36,558 nt of DNA from Thermoflexales bacterium (lineage in GTDB: Bacteria > Chloroflexota > Anaerolineae > B4-G1 > DUEL01), in NCBI GenBank assembly GCA_014360895.1, contig JACIWQ010000021.1, positions 1-36,558 on the forward strand, read 5' to 3'. Positions 1 through 10,284 of this stretch are shown here, one piece after another. A model generated the notes under the pieces. It was not told the DNA's origin, made no database searches, and saw only the letters and a program-made list of their open reading frames with translations. The position numbers and the translations under genes are program-made. Position 1 is the first letter of the stretch. Each line of letters opens with the position of its first letter.

Positions 1-72
1 GGGGGGGGTTTCCCGGGGGGGGGGGTTTTTTGGGGGGGGTTTTTTGGGGGGTTGGGGGGGGGGGGGGGGCGG
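1..72. other. G/T homopolymer run, probable contig-edge artefact
   Basis: The first ~72 bases are almost only G and T runs, including stretches of more than ten G. They are unlike the rest of the window and code for nothing recognisable. Such runs are typical of low-quality contig ends. I treat it as an assembly or sequencing artefact rather than biology. Confidence 0.75.
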
Positions 73-128
73 GAACGCGACATCCCTGACCCTTTTGCGA
101 CTGGATAAATTGTTCCGGCAATGCGTTT

Positions 129-374
129 CGCCCGACGCTGAAGCGTCGGGCTCAGCCTGCGAAGCCCCTTCGGGGCTTTCCGGTAGCCCGCAGGGCTTTG
201 CATCTGAGCCCGACCGTTCACGGTCGGGCGTGGGTTTTCCGACAGCCCGCAGGACCACGGCCCGAGCCCTCGGCCCCGAAGAGCCTCGGCCCGAGGAGGC
301 TGCCTCGCCCCGCAGGGCTTTGTATCTGAGCCCGACCGTTCACGGTCGGGCGTGGGTTTTCCGATAGCCCGCAG
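129..374. repeat. Palindromic repeat block with a duplicated 64-bp unit
   Basis: A 64-bp unit occurs twice, at 189-252 and 311-374, differing at only a couple of positions. Each contains the hairpin CCCGACCG-ttca-CGGTCGGG. A further perfect hairpin (CCCGACGCT-ga-AGCGTCGGG) lies at 131-150, followed by AGCCCC-tt-GGGGCT-type arms near 166-180. Related sequence occurs in reverse orientation at about 17373-17481. There is no T-tract next to the hairpins, so they are not clear intrinsic terminators for guaB, whose 3' end is at 423. No gene is seen in 1-422. Confidence 0.85.
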
Positions 375-422
375 TTCACGGTCAGGCGTGGGCTGGCACT
401 GGCACGTTGAAGTGGAGCGCCA

Positions 423-1977
<1,555 letters not shown>

Positions 1978-2009
1978 ATTTCCCAGACAACGGGTATTGG
2001 TGAATGAAG

Positions 2010-2033
2010 GAAAGTGGGCTCCAACCCACTTTC
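2010..2033 (+). promoter_or_regulatory. Leader hairpin upstream of nusA (rimP-leader-like)
   Basis: A perfect 9-bp stem, GAAAGTGGG (2010-2018) and CCCACTTTC (2025-2033), closes a 6-nt loop in the 5' leader, about 25 nt after the predicted transcription start. Hairpins with a GTGGG/CCCAC core are commonly found upstream of rimP in nusA operons of other bacteria. Here rimP itself is absent and the hairpin sits directly before nusA. The structure is seen in the sequence; the relation to the known leader is inferred from resemblance. Confidence 0.6.
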
Positions 2034-2075
2034 TTTCACATATAGGGCCTTGCGTTTTTGGAGGAACTTTCGGGT

Positions 2076-4238
2076 ATGAAAAGCGAACTGCTGCTGGCCT
2101 TCAATCAGATTTGCGCCGAGCGGAATCTCTCGCGAGAGGTGGTGATGGAGGCCATCCGCGCGGCCATTGTCTCCGCCTACCGGCGAGACGTGGGCGCGCC
2201 TCCTTCTCAAAACATCACCGCGCAGATTGACCTGGAGACCGGAAAGACGCGCATTTTTACCGAACGGCGCGTCGTGGCCGAGGTCACGGACCCGCAGGTG
2301 GAGATTTCGCTGGAGGAGGCGCGGAAGATCAATCCGAACGTCCAGTTGGGGGAGACGTTGATGGTGGATAGCACCCCCAACGACTTCGGCCGGATTGCCG
2401 CGCAGGCCGCGCGCCAGCGGATTATGCAGTGTATCCGGGAAGCCGAGCGCGAGGTCCGCTATACCCGTTTGGCGGATCAGGAGGGGGAACTGGTCCACGG
2501 GGTCGTCCAGAGCATCACCCCCCAGGGGGTCATTCTGCATCTGGAGCGGACCGAGGCCATCCTGCCGCGCAAGGAGATGGTGCCGGGAGAGCATTATGCC
2601 CTCCACGACCGGATTCGCGTCTATGTGCTGGAGGTCAACAAGACCCCGCGCGGCCCGCAGATTATTGTCTCCCGCAGCCACAAGAAGATGCTCCAGCGGC
2701 TGCTGGAACTGGAAGTGCCGGAGATTCAGAGCGGCGCCATAGAAATCAAGGCCATCGTCCGGGAAGCGGGCTCCCGCTCTAAAGTCGCGGTGGCCTCCCG
2801 CCAGCCCGGGCTGGACCCGGTGGGGTCCTGCATTGGCGTGCGCGGGACGCGCATCCAGTCCATCCTGCGGGAATTGGGCAACGAGAAGGTGGACATCATT
2901 GAATGGAGCCCCGACCCGGTGACTTTCATCGCTAAAGCACTGGGCCCGGCCCGGGTTCTCAGCGTGGTGCTGGACGAGGACTCCACAGAGCCCATTGCCT
3001 ACGTCGTCGTTCCCGACGACCAGTTGTCTCTGGCCATCGGCAAGAACGGGCAGAATGCCCGGCTGGCGGCCAAACTGACAGGCTGGCGCGTGGACATCCA
3101 GAGTGCCACTGAGGCGGTCCAGTGGGTGCTCCGACAGATCAAGTCCGACCCGGACATTCGGGAGGCCCTGGGCCCGACGGCGGAGTTGTTGCCCCAGATA
3201 GAAGCTGCGCTGGCGCGCCGCAATCAGGAAAAGACGCCCTATACCGCCGAAGAACTGCTGGCCATCCGCCAGGTCGTAGAAAAGGTCCGGAACCATCTCC
3301 TGGAAGTCAAGCGAGCGCGCAAAGGACGCCGGAAAGAGCCGAAGGTGCGCGTCTCCGCGGCGGAGGAGGAGCGCCGGGCGCGCGAGGTGGCCATCCGGGA
3401 AGCCCGCGCCCGGATCCCTGTTCACACGTACCAGATTCCCATCTCAGAACTGGGCCTGAGCGAGCGTACGCAGAAGCACCTGGAGCGGCATCAACTGACC
3501 ACCGTGGGCCTGCTGATGGAGCGGCTGGCGGAAGGGGAGGAGGGCCTGCTGAGACTGGAGGGCATCGGCGCCCGCGTGCTGACGGAGATTCGCGAGGCCC
3601 TGGAACCGTTCATGGTCCCGGTGACGGTCCCCGAGGCGGAGGCCCCGGCGCCGGAAACTGCCCCGGAGCCGACGGCGCCGGTCGCGGAAGTGGCCCCGGG
3701 GGAAGAGATACCGCCAGCGGTTGAGGAGGTGGTCTCACCGGTACCTGCTCCCGTTGCCGAGGCGGTCCCGGCAGAGCCTGGGGTGCTCCCGAAGGAAGCT
3801 GTTTCGGGTGAGCCCGAGTTCCTGTCCGAAGAGGAAGCCCCGACGGGGCCTGTGGGACTGCTGGGGGAGAAGGCCCCGGCAGAACCCACATCCTTGCCCG
3901 AAGAACCGGTCCCGACCGAACCCTTGCCGGTTCCGGAAGAGGCACCCGCCGTTGTTGAGCCCGAGAAGGTGGCTCTAGAAGTGCCCCCTGAGGCACCGAT
4001 GACCCCGCCTCTGGAGCCGACGGCGGTCTCTGTGGAACTCCCTGCCGAACTTGAGGTGGAAGAGGTAGAAGAGGCCGAGGAGTGGGAAGAAGAAGAGGTG
4101 GTGGAGCGGAAACTGGGCCGGAAGCCGCCCAAGCGGCACAAGAAGCCCCGGCGGGAGTTCATTTACGACGAGGAGTTGGGTCGCGCCGTCGCCATCCGCA
4201 AGCATCGCCGTCGCGGGGAGGACTGGGAGGAGTTTTAG
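2076..4238 (+). CDS. nusA: Transcription termination/antitermination factor NusA, with long C-terminal extension
   Basis: Binds RNA polymerase and nascent RNA, modulating pausing, termination and antitermination. The canonical core spans about residues 1-350: N-terminal polymerase-binding domain, S1 domain (about 136-200), KH1 (about 225-285) and KH2 (about 300-345, with [11 protein letters not shown]). After it come a charged helical linker and a helix-hairpin-helix module (about 455-511, [16 protein letters not shown] followed by [12 protein letters not shown]) that strongly resembles the RNA polymerase alpha C-terminal domain. A ~150-residue Pro/Glu/Ala-rich acidic stretch and a basic tail follow. 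At 720 residues it is far longer than the usual 350-500. I chose ATG 2076 because GGAGG lies at 2060-2064; the in-frame TTG at 2058 overlaps that site. It is the first gene of the operon. Confidence 0.95.
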   Translation: MKSELLLAFNQICAERNLSREVVMEAIRAAIVSAYRRDVGAPPSQNITAQIDLETGKTRIFTERRVVAEVTDPQVEISLEEARKINPNVQLGETLMVDSTPNDFGRIAAQAARQRIMQCIREAEREVRYTRLADQEGELVHGVVQSITPQGVILHLERTEAILPRKEMVPGEHYALHDRIRVYVLEVNKTPRGPQIIVSRSHKKMLQRLLELEVPEIQSGAIEIKAIVREAGSRSKVAVASRQPGLDPVGSCIGVRGTRIQSILRELGNEKVDIIEWSPDPVTFIAKALGPARVLSVVLDEDSTEPIAYVVVPDDQLSLAIGKNGQNARLAAKLTGWRVDIQSATEAVQWVLRQIKSDPDIREALGPTAELLPQIEAALARRNQEKTPYTAEELLAIRQVVEKVRNHLLEVKRARKGRRKEPKVRVSAAEEERRAREVAIREARARIPVHTYQIPISELGLSERTQKHLERHQLTTVGLLMERLAEGEEGLLRLEGIGARVLTEIREALEPFMVPVTVPEAEAPAPETAPEPTAPVAEVAPGEEIPPAVEEVVSPVPAPVAEAVPAEPGVLPKEAVSGEPEFLSEEEAPTGPVGLLGEKAPAEPTSLPEEPVPTEPLPVPEEAPAVVEPEKVALEVPPEAPMTPPLEPTAVSVELPAELEVEEVEEAEEWEEEEVVERKLGRKPPKRHKKPRREFIYDEELGRAVAIRKHRRRGEDWEEF

Positions 4239-4259
4239 CGCCGCATCGGAGCATGCAGA

Positions 4260-4601
4260 ATGGCCGGATCGGGAGGCCGACGCAAACACATCCCTCAGCG
4301 CACCTGTGTGGCATGCCGTACCGTGCGCCCCAAGCGGGCCCTCATCCGCATTGTCCGCACCCCGGAGGGAGAGGTCCGGGTGGATGAGCGGGGCAAGCAG
4401 AGCGGACGGGGTGCTTATCTCTGCGCGCAACGGGTCTGCTGGGAGGAGGCGCTGAAGCGGCGTCGGCTGGATACTGCCCTGCGTACCACCCTGGACGAGG
4501 CCACAGTGGAAGCCCTCAGGGCCTACGCTCAGTCTCTGCCGGAGCGCCTGGAAGAGGCGGACGCATCGGAGGGGCAATCGGTACCGTTGCCCCTCCGATA
4601 G
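4260..4601 (+). CDS. rnpM: RNase P modulator RnpM / YlxR family protein (DUF448)
   Basis: A small RNA-binding protein usually encoded between nusA and infB; in Bacillus subtilis this family has been described as a modulator of RNase P. The 113-residue product has the family signature RTCVACR near residues 14-20, then basic residues and GRGAYLC (about 49-55). The start ATG at 4260 has GGAG eight bases upstream. It lies 21 bases after nusA and 23 bases before infB, consistent with cotranscription. The C-terminal ~25 residues extend past the usual YlxR fold and show no motif. Confidence 0.9.
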   Translation: MAGSGGRRKHIPQRTCVACRTVRPKRALIRIVRTPEGEVRVDERGKQSGRGAYLCAQRVCWEEALKRRRLDTALRTTLDEATVEALRAYAQSLPERLEEADASEGQSVPLPLR

Positions 4602-4624
4602 TCCTGGGTCCGGAAGGAGGAATT

Positions 4625-6418
4625 ATGGCAGATAAAAACAACCGGGTGATTGAAATACCGGCCCGTCTGACGGTCCGCGAATTGGCCCAATTGATGAACG
4701 TCAGCCCCATTGATGTCATCAAGCGGTTGATGTACGACGGCATCATCGCCACCATCAACCAGACCATTGACTACGAGACGGCGGCCATTGTGGCCTCGGA
4801 AATGGGGTTTGAGCCGCGCGAGGAGGTGGTCGCCGTCGCGGAAGAGAAGGCGGCCTTCGCCGGACCGACCCCTCTCTGGGAACGACTGTACGCCCAGGAG
4901 GACCCGGCGAATCTGCGCCCCCGCCCGCCGGTGGTCACCGTCCTGGGGCACGTGGACCACGGTAAGACATCTCTGCTGGACGCCATCCGCCAGACCGACG
5001 TTGCCGCCGGGGAGGTCGGCGGCATCACCCAGCACATCGGCGCCTACCAGGTGGAGCATAACGGACGCCTCATCACGTTCCTGGATACCCCGGGCCATGA
5101 AGCCTTCACCGCGATGCGGGCGCGTGGCGCACAGACGACCGACATCGCCATTCTGGTCGTCGCGGCCGACGACGGCGTGATGCCCCAGACCATAGAGGCC
5201 ATCAACCACGCCCGCGCGGCCCGCGTGCCCATCATCGTCGCCCTGAACAAAATAGATAAACCCACCGCCCAGCCGGAGCGGGTCAAGCGACAACTGAGCG
5301 ACCTGGGCCTGACCCCGGACGAATGGGGCGGTGATACGTTTGTCATCCCGGTATCGGCCAAGAAGCGCATCGGCCTGGACGACCTGCTGGCGACCATTCT
5401 CCTGGTCGCCGATGAGCAGAACATCCGGGCCAATCCCGACCGCCCTGCTGTCGGTACCGTCCTGGAGGCCCAACTGGACCGCAGTATGGGCCCCACCGCG
5501 ACTGTCCTGGTCCAGAACGGCACCCTGCGGGTGGGCGACGCGGTGGTCGCCGGGACGGTGTACGGGCGGGTGCGCCGGATGCTGGATAGCCACGGGAAGC
5601 CCATCCGCGAGGCCCCTCCCTCCACGCCCGCCCTGATTCTGGGCCTTTCGGACGTCCCCACCGCCGGGGACATCTTTGAGGTGGTGGAGAGCGAAAAGGT
5701 CGCCCGCGCCATCGCGGCCCAGCGGCTTCAGGAGCGCCAGGCCCAGGCGGCCCGCCCTGCCCGCCTTACCCTGGACGACCTCTCCCGGAGCATCCGGCAG
5801 GGACAGGCCAAAGAACTCAACCTCATCATCAAGGCCGACGTCCAGGGCTCCATTGAACCCATCGTCTCCTCTCTCTCCAAACTGGGCAGCGAAGACTTGA
5901 AGGTGAACATCATCCACGCGGCCGCCGGGAATGTCACCGAGTCCGACATCAACCTGGCGATTGCCTCGCGGGCCATCGTCATCGGCTTCCAGGTGACGGT
6001 GGACCCGGCGGCCCGGCGGCTGGCCGAGAGCGAAGGGGTGGATGTCCGCATCTACGACATCATCTACGAGTTGATAGACGAAGTAGAACTGGCCCTCAAA
6101 GGGTTGCTGGAACCGACCTACGTGGAGAAGACGATTGGCAAGGCCGAGGTACGGGCGACCTTTGAGATTCCCAAAGTTGGGCGAGTGGCGGGCTGCTACG
6201 TCCTGGAAGGGGAGGTGCGCCGCAATGCCCGCGCCCGCCTCTTCCGGCAGGGGGAGCAGAAATTTGACGGCCCCCTGGCTTCCCTGAAGCGCTTCGCCAA
6301 AGATGTGCGCGAGGTGAAGGCCGGCTACGAGTGCGGCATCGGCCTGGAAGGATTCCACGACATTCAGGTGGGAGACATCCTGGAATTCTATGTGAAGGAG
6401 CGGGTCGCGCAGGATTGA
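4625..6418 (+). CDS. infB: Translation initiation factor IF-2 (short form)
   Basis: GTPase that brings initiator fMet-tRNA to the 30S subunit and promotes subunit joining. A single N-terminal IF2_N module (about residues 8-60) leads directly to the G domain: G1 GHVDHGKT (108-115), G3 DTPGH (154-158), G4 NKID (208-211). Domains II, III and the C-terminal fMet-tRNA-binding domain follow. The 597-residue length lacks the long charged N-terminal extension found in Proteobacteria, a compact form also known in other Chloroflexota. The start ATG at 4625 has a strong GGAAGGAGG site immediately upstream. Confidence 0.97.
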   Translation: MADKNNRVIEIPARLTVRELAQLMNVSPIDVIKRLMYDGIIATINQTIDYETAAIVASEMGFEPREEVVAVAEEKAAFAGPTPLWERLYAQEDPANLRPRPPVVTVLGHVDHGKTSLLDAIRQTDVAAGEVGGITQHIGAYQVEHNGRLITFLDTPGHEAFTAMRARGAQTTDIAILVVAADDGVMPQTIEAINHARAARVPIIVALNKIDKPTAQPERVKRQLSDLGLTPDEWGGDTFVIPVSAKKRIGLDDLLATILLVADEQNIRANPDRPAVGTVLEAQLDRSMGPTATVLVQNGTLRVGDAVVAGTVYGRVRRMLDSHGKPIREAPPSTPALILGLSDVPTAGDIFEVVESEKVARAIAAQRLQERQAQAARPARLTLDDLSRSIRQGQAKELNLIIKADVQGSIEPIVSSLSKLGSEDLKVNIIHAAAGNVTESDINLAIASRAIVIGFQVTVDPAARRLAESEGVDVRIYDIIYELIDEVELALKGLLEPTYVEKTIGKAEVRATFEIPKVGRVAGCYVLEGEVRRNARARLFRQGEQKFDGPLASLKRFAKDVREVKAGYECGIGLEGFHDIQVGDILEFYVKERVAQD

Positions 6419-6434
6419 TCCCGGACGATGTACA

Positions 6435-6794
6435 ATGGGCAAGAAATACCAGAAACGGGCGGCCGATTTGATTCAGACCCACCTGACCGACCTGCTCCAG
6501 ACGCAGGTCAACGACCCGCGCCTGCAGATGCTGACCATCACCGGCGTGGAAGTGACCCCGGATGCGACCCGGGCTCACGTCTATTTCACGGCTCTGGGGG
6601 ACGCAGAGCGGCAGGCCGAAGTGCAGGCCGCGATTCAGAGTGCCGCTGGATTCCTTCGCCGGGAACTGGGCCGACGGCTGCGCCTGCGCAACACTCCCGA
6701 ACTGGTCTTCCACTGGGATTCCTCCATAGAGCGGGGTGAGCGCATCGCGGGCCTGATTGACCGTCTGCGGGAGGAAGGACGGCCGGAGGAATGA
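6435..6794 (+). CDS. rbfA: 30S ribosome-binding factor RbfA
   Basis: Assists late 30S maturation at the 5' end of 16S rRNA. The 119-residue product has the family's type-II KH-like fold: the RAADLIQ opening, VNDPRLQMLTITGVEVTPD (about residues 25-43), the strand AHVYF, and the C-terminal LRNTPELVFHWDSS followed by helix ERGERIAGLI. It sits 16 bases after infB and overlaps nrnA by 4 bases. The ATG has no strong ribosome site, so translation may depend on coupling with infB. The length is normal. Confidence 0.93.
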   Translation: MGKKYQKRAADLIQTHLTDLLQTQVNDPRLQMLTITGVEVTPDATRAHVYFTALGDAERQAEVQAAIQSAAGFLRRELGRRLRLRNTPELVFHWDSSIERGERIAGLIDRLREEGRPEE

Positions 6795-7801
6795 CGGAGA
6801 CCCCGTTCCCTCCCCATCCGCTGCTGGAGCAAATCGGTCAGTATATCCGCCCGGCGCGCCGGGTGGCCATCGTCACCCACGAGCGGCCAGACGCGGACGC
6901 GCTGGGCTCCAGCCTGGGGTTGGCCCATGCGCTGCGGCGACTGGGCAAAGAGGCCACCGTCTTTCTGTTTGACTCCATCCCCTTCGGCCTGGACTTCCTG
7001 CCGGGCCTGGATACGGTGGTGGCCGACCTGCCCGGCCCGGAGACGGACCTGGTGGTCGCTGTGGACGCCGGCGAACCTGCCCAGATCGGCTCCCGGCTCT
7101 ACGATGCCATCCTGCGCCTCGGCGTCCCGTTGATCGTGGTGGACCACCACGAAAGCAACACCGGCTACGGGAACCTCAGCGTGGTCTTCCCCCAGATGGC
7201 CTCCACGGCCGAAGTGGTGTTGATGCTGGTTCGGACACTGGGCGTCCCGATAGATCGGACCATTGCGACTTGCCTGCTGGCGGGGATCGTGTTTGATACC
7301 CGGGCCTTCGCCACCCCGGATACCGGCCCGGAGACGCTTCGGGCGGCCGCGCTCCTGATGGAAACCGGCGGCTCCCTCTACGAGGTGATGATGGCCTACC
7401 GGGGCCAGCACCCGCTGAAGGCGCTCCGGCTGTGGGGCGAGGCGTTGACCCGTATGCAGGTCCGGGACGGGGTGGCGTGGACTTCCATCTCCCGAGAGAT
7501 GTACCGGGCCACCGGGACGACGATGGAGGATACGGAGGGCCTGGCCAACTTCATCCTGGACGCGGCCGATGTGCGGATTTCTCTGGTCTTCCGGGAGCGG
7601 CCCGAAGGGGGAATGATTCGGGTGAGTGCCCGTGCCCGGCCGGGCTTCAATCTGGTGCCCCTGGCGCGCTCGTTCCCCACCGGGGGCGGGCATAAAATGG
7701 CCGTGGGATTTGAGGTGGACCCGCCCCTGGAGGAGGCCGTCCGGACCACCCTCGCGCGCCTGGAGGAACTGCGTCGTTCCGGACAACTGGATGACCGTTA
7801 A
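6791..7801 (+). CDS. nrnA: DHH-family bifunctional oligoribonuclease/PAP phosphatase NrnA
   Basis: Mn-dependent phosphoesterase that degrades short RNA (nanoRNA) and dephosphorylates 3'-phosphoadenosine 5'-phosphate in the NrnA family. The 336 residues carry motif I THERPDADALGSS (His30, Asp34, Asp36), motif II VVAVDAGE (Asp92), the DHH triad (Asp118-His119-His120) and motif IV GIVFDTRAF. A DHHA1 substrate-binding domain follows, with the GGGHKMAVGF signature near residue 300. The start overlaps the rbfA stop (ATGA, 6791-6794), indicating translational coupling. DHH proteins commonly occupy this operon position between rbfA and truB. Confidence 0.9.
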   Translation: MTETPFPPHPLLEQIGQYIRPARRVAIVTHERPDADALGSSLGLAHALRRLGKEATVFLFDSIPFGLDFLPGLDTVVADLPGPETDLVVAVDAGEPAQIGSRLYDAILRLGVPLIVVDHHESNTGYGNLSVVFPQMASTAEVVLMLVRTLGVPIDRTIATCLLAGIVFDTRAFATPDTGPETLRAAALLMETGGSLYEVMMAYRGQHPLKALRLWGEALTRMQVRDGVAWTSISREMYRATGTTMEDTEGLANFILDAADVRISLVFRERPEGGMIRVSARARPGFNLVPLARSFPTGGGHKMAVGFEVDPPLEEAVRTTLARLEELRRSGQLDDR

Positions 7802-7854
7802 CCCCGGCCACTGACACCTGGCGTCCTTCGCTCCCTTTCGTGTTCTTCGCTCCG

Positions 7855-8742
7855 ATGGACGGCATCCTGAACCTCAACAAACCGCGCGGCCTGACCTCCC
7901 ACGACGTGGTGGCGCGCGTGCGCGCTGTCGCCCGGCAGCGGGAAGTCGGCCACGCCGGCACCCTGGACCCGATGGCGACCGGAGTCCTCCTCCTCTGCTT
8001 GGGCCGGGCTACCCGTCTGGCCGAATACCTGATGGATTCCCCCAAACTCTATCGCGCCCGGGTCCGCCTGGGCGTCGCCACCGACACCGACGACGCCGAG
8101 GGGACGGTCATCGCGGAGCATCCGGTCGCGGTGGACCGGATGGCGGTGGAGGCCGCGCTGGAGCAGTTCCGGGGCCCCATCCTGCAGGTCCCCCCGATGT
8201 ACTCGGCCCTGAAGCGGGAGGGCAGGCCCCTGTATCGCCTGGCCCGCCAGGGCCAGACGGTGGAGCGGGAACCCCGGCCGGTGGAGATTTACCGCCTGGA
8301 CCTGACCGCCTGGGAACCGCCGGAACTGACGCTGGAGGTCCTTTGCTCCCCCGGCACCTACATCCGGGCCCTGGCCCGCGACCTGGGGGACGCGCTGGGG
8401 TGCGGCGCCCACCTGACAGCACTGGTGCGTCTTGCCAGCGGCGATTTCCATCTGGAGGACGCGGCCGAACTGGATGCGCTCACGCCGGAGCGGTTGCCGG
8501 ACCTCTTGCTCCCACCGGACGCGGCCCTGCGCCGCTATCCGGCGCTGTACCTGGATGAGGGTCAGGCTCGGGCGGTCCGCCACGGCCGGGACATCCCGGC
8601 CATCTCGTTGGGGGCCGACCACGAAGCGCATCGGGGCGGTGCTCTGCTGGCCCGCGCCTATGGCCCCGACGGCCGTCTGCTGGCGGTTCTGGAGTACCAA
8701 CCCGACCGGGCGGTATGGCATCCGCGCAAGGTTCTGCTCTGA
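7855..8742 (+). CDS. truB: tRNA pseudouridine(55) synthase TruB
   Basis: Isomerises uridine 55 to pseudouridine in the T-loop of tRNA. The 295-residue product starts MDGILNLNKPRGLTSHDVV. It carries the catalytic motif HAGTLDPMATGVLL with Asp38, and later YIRALARDLG and a C-terminal PUA-like region. ATG 7855 is preferred because the protein then begins at the family's usual N-terminus; a GTG at 7840 would add five residues. Neither has a clear ribosome site. There is a 53-base gap after nrnA. Confidence 0.95.
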   Translation: MDGILNLNKPRGLTSHDVVARVRAVARQREVGHAGTLDPMATGVLLLCLGRATRLAEYLMDSPKLYRARVRLGVATDTDDAEGTVIAEHPVAVDRMAVEAALEQFRGPILQVPPMYSALKREGRPLYRLARQGQTVEREPRPVEIYRLDLTAWEPPELTLEVLCSPGTYIRALARDLGDALGCGAHLTALVRLASGDFHLEDAAELDALTPERLPDLLLPPDAALRRYPALYLDEGQARAVRHGRDIPAISLGADHEAHRGGALLARAYGPDGRLLAVLEYQPDRAVWHPRKVLL

Positions 8743-8745
8743 AAG

Positions 8746-9237
8746 ATGCAACCCACTACCCCGTTTCGTCCCATTATAGCAGTCATCGGAGGTGTGGCCC
8801 CGACGCCGGAGGAGGAGGCGGCGGCGGAGGCGGTGGGCCGCGCGCTGGCCGAAGGGGGTGCCATCCTCATCTGCGGCGGGCGCGGCGGCGTCATGGAGGC
8901 CGCATGCCGGGGGGCCAAATCCGCTGGCGGCCTGACCATCGGCATCCTCCCCGGCCCCGACCGCCGCGAGGCCAACCCGTATGTGGACATCCCCATCGTC
9001 ACCGGCCTGGGGGAGGCGCGCAACGTCATCATCGTCCGGACGGCCCACGCGGTGGTTGCCGTTGGGGGGAGTTACGGCACGTTGAGCGAGATGGCGTTCG
9101 CTCTCCTGTTCGGTGTGCCGGTGGTGGCGCTGGGGAGTTGGGAGGTCCGGCGCGAGGGGCATCCGCCCGCGCCCGTCATTTATGCGGACACTCCACAGGA
9201 AGCCGCCGCCCGCGCGCTGGCCCTGGCCCGAAAATAA
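8746..9237 (+). CDS. LOG/SLOG-type Rossmann-fold nucleotide-binding protein, TIGR00725-like
   Basis: A 163-residue protein of the lysine-decarboxylase-like/LOG superfamily. It begins with the strand IIAVIGGVAPT, followed by LICGGRGGVMEAACRGAKSAGG (about residues 42-63), GEARNVIIV and the superfamily motif GGSYGTLSEMAFAL. The short, single-domain form matches the TIGR00725 group, whose substrate is unknown. Relatives include cytokinin-activating LOG phosphoribohydrolases, but this protein is short and I do not assign that reaction. It starts 3 bases after truB with only a weak ribosome site, implying cotranscription. Confidence 0.85.
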   Translation: MQPTTPFRPIIAVIGGVAPTPEEEAAAEAVGRALAEGGAILICGGRGGVMEAACRGAKSAGGLTIGILPGPDRREANPYVDIPIVTGLGEARNVIIVRTAHAVVAVGGSYGTLSEMAFALLFGVPVVALGSWEVRREGHPPAPVIYADTPQEAAARALALARK

Positions 9238-9242
9238 CACCA

Positions 9243-9298
9243 ACCTGCGACCTGCGACCTGCGCCTTGCGACCTGCGACCTGCGCCTTGCGACCTGTA
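9243..9298 (+). repeat. Heptanucleotide array abutting the ribF start codon
   Basis: Eight successive 7-mers fill this stretch: ACCTGCG is the main unit and every third unit (9264, 9285) is CCTTGCG, creating a 21-bp higher-order period. The last unit, ACCTGTA (9292-9298), runs into the A of the ribF ATG at 9298. With the LOG-family stop at 9237, the array makes up 55 of the 60 intergenic bases. There is no Shine-Dalgarno sequence here. Confidence 0.95.
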
Positions 9299-10245
9299 TG
9301 GAACTTACTCACGACCTGGAGTCCCTGAATCTCTCCACCCCCTCCCACGTCACCATCGGGGCGTTTGATGGGGTGCACCGGGGCCATCAGCACCTCATCG
9401 GCGCCATGGCCCGGGCCGCCCATGCGGCCGGACGGGTGGCCGTCGCACTGACCTTTGATCCCCACCCCGGGGCGCTCCTGGGCCGCAGTCCGGTGGCCGC
9501 GCTGACCACGCCGGAGGAACGGGCCGCGCTGATCGCCGACCTGGGCGTGGACGTGTTGGTGGTCCTGCGCTTCACCCCGACCATGGCGGGCACTCCGGCG
9601 ACCCGTTTCATTGACCTGCTTCGCCGTCACCTGCATATGGTGGAACTGTGGGTGGGGCCGGATTTTGCCCTCGGCCATCGCCGGGAGGGAAATGTTCCCT
9701 TCCTCCGACAGTTGGGGGAACAGGAGGGGTTCGCCGTTCGGGTGGTGGAACCACTCCAGTGGCAGGGGGCAGTGGTCAGCAGCACCCGCATCCGGGCCGC
9801 GCTCACCGCAGGGAATATAGAGGAGGCCAACGGTTGTCTGGGCCGCCCGTATCGCCTGACCGGGCGGGTGGTGCGTGGGCGGGGATTGGGCCGACGGTTG
9901 GGCATCCCCACGGCCAACCTGGCCCCTCCGCCGGAGCGCCTTATCCCGGCCAACGGCGTCTACGCCGCATACGCCCATACTCAGGAAGCAGGCTCTTGGC
10001 CGGCCGTGGTCAACGTGGGGGTCCGCCCCACCATTGCCCCCGACCACCTCACCGTGGAGGCCCACCTGCTGGATTTTGACGGCGACCTCTACGACCAGAC
10101 GCTGGCGCTGGATTTCATCGCCCGTCTACGGGACGAGCAGACCTTTCCCGGCCTCAATGCGCTGGTGGAACAGATCGGGCGAGATATTGCGCGGGCGCGC
10201 GAGATTTTCGGCCTTTCCGGCAGGCACTCCGCGCCCTCGCAATGA
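9298..10245 (+). CDS. ribF: Bifunctional riboflavin kinase/FAD synthetase
   Basis: Makes FMN from riboflavin and FAD from FMN in the cytosol. The 315-residue product has the N-terminal nucleotidyltransferase domain with GAFDGVHRGHQHL (about residues 21-33), VALTFDPHP and the ISSTRIR-like segment VSSTRIRAAL. The C-terminal flavokinase domain begins LTGRVVRGRGLGRRLGIPTANL and continues with NGVYAAYA and VNVGVRPT. It is the last gene of the nusA operon as visible. No ribosome-binding site precedes the ATG because the heptamer array occupies that position. It converges on a methyltransferase gene 11 bases away. Confidence 0.96.
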   Translation: MELTHDLESLNLSTPSHVTIGAFDGVHRGHQHLIGAMARAAHAAGRVAVALTFDPHPGALLGRSPVAALTTPEERAALIADLGVDVLVVLRFTPTMAGTPATRFIDLLRRHLHMVELWVGPDFALGHRREGNVPFLRQLGEQEGFAVRVVEPLQWQGAVVSSTRIRAALTAGNIEEANGCLGRPYRLTGRVVRGRGLGRRLGIPTANLAPPPERLIPANGVYAAYAHTQEAGSWPAVVNVGVRPTIAPDHLTVEAHLLDFDGDLYDQTLALDFIARLRDEQTFPGLNALVEQIGRDIARAREIFGLSGRHSAPSQ

Positions 10246-10255
10246 CCCCCCGGCC

Positions 10256-10284
10256 GTCATTGCGAGCCCGAAGGGCGAAGCAAT
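10256..10284. repeat. Dispersed palindromic element overlapping a gene 3' end
   Basis: The 29-bp element carries CATTGCGAG...GAAGCAAT outer arms around GCCC-gaa-GGGC. This sequence type is a widespread intergenic repeat in bacterial genomes, from my general recollection. Here it supplies the last eight codons and the stop of the methyltransferase on the minus strand. An extra partial CGCAATGA copy precedes it at about 10239-10245, at the end of ribF. Confidence 0.75.

Noticed and set aside
1-72. G-quadruplex-like or telomere-like G-rich sequence
   Set aside because: The run has no regular repeat and sits at the very edge of the window; an end-of-contig artefact is more likely.
44-367. 107-residue plus-strand ORF at the window start
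   Set aside because: Starts in homopolymer sequence and translates the hairpin repeats.
6431-6436. TACAAT as a -10 box for an internal rbfA promoter
   Set aside because: It overlaps the rbfA start codon and no -35 sequence lies at a usable distance.
7798-10065. 755-residue minus-strand ORF opposite truB and ribF
   Set aside because: It is the antisense shadow of well-recognised genes in G+C-rich DNA and has no coherent domain.
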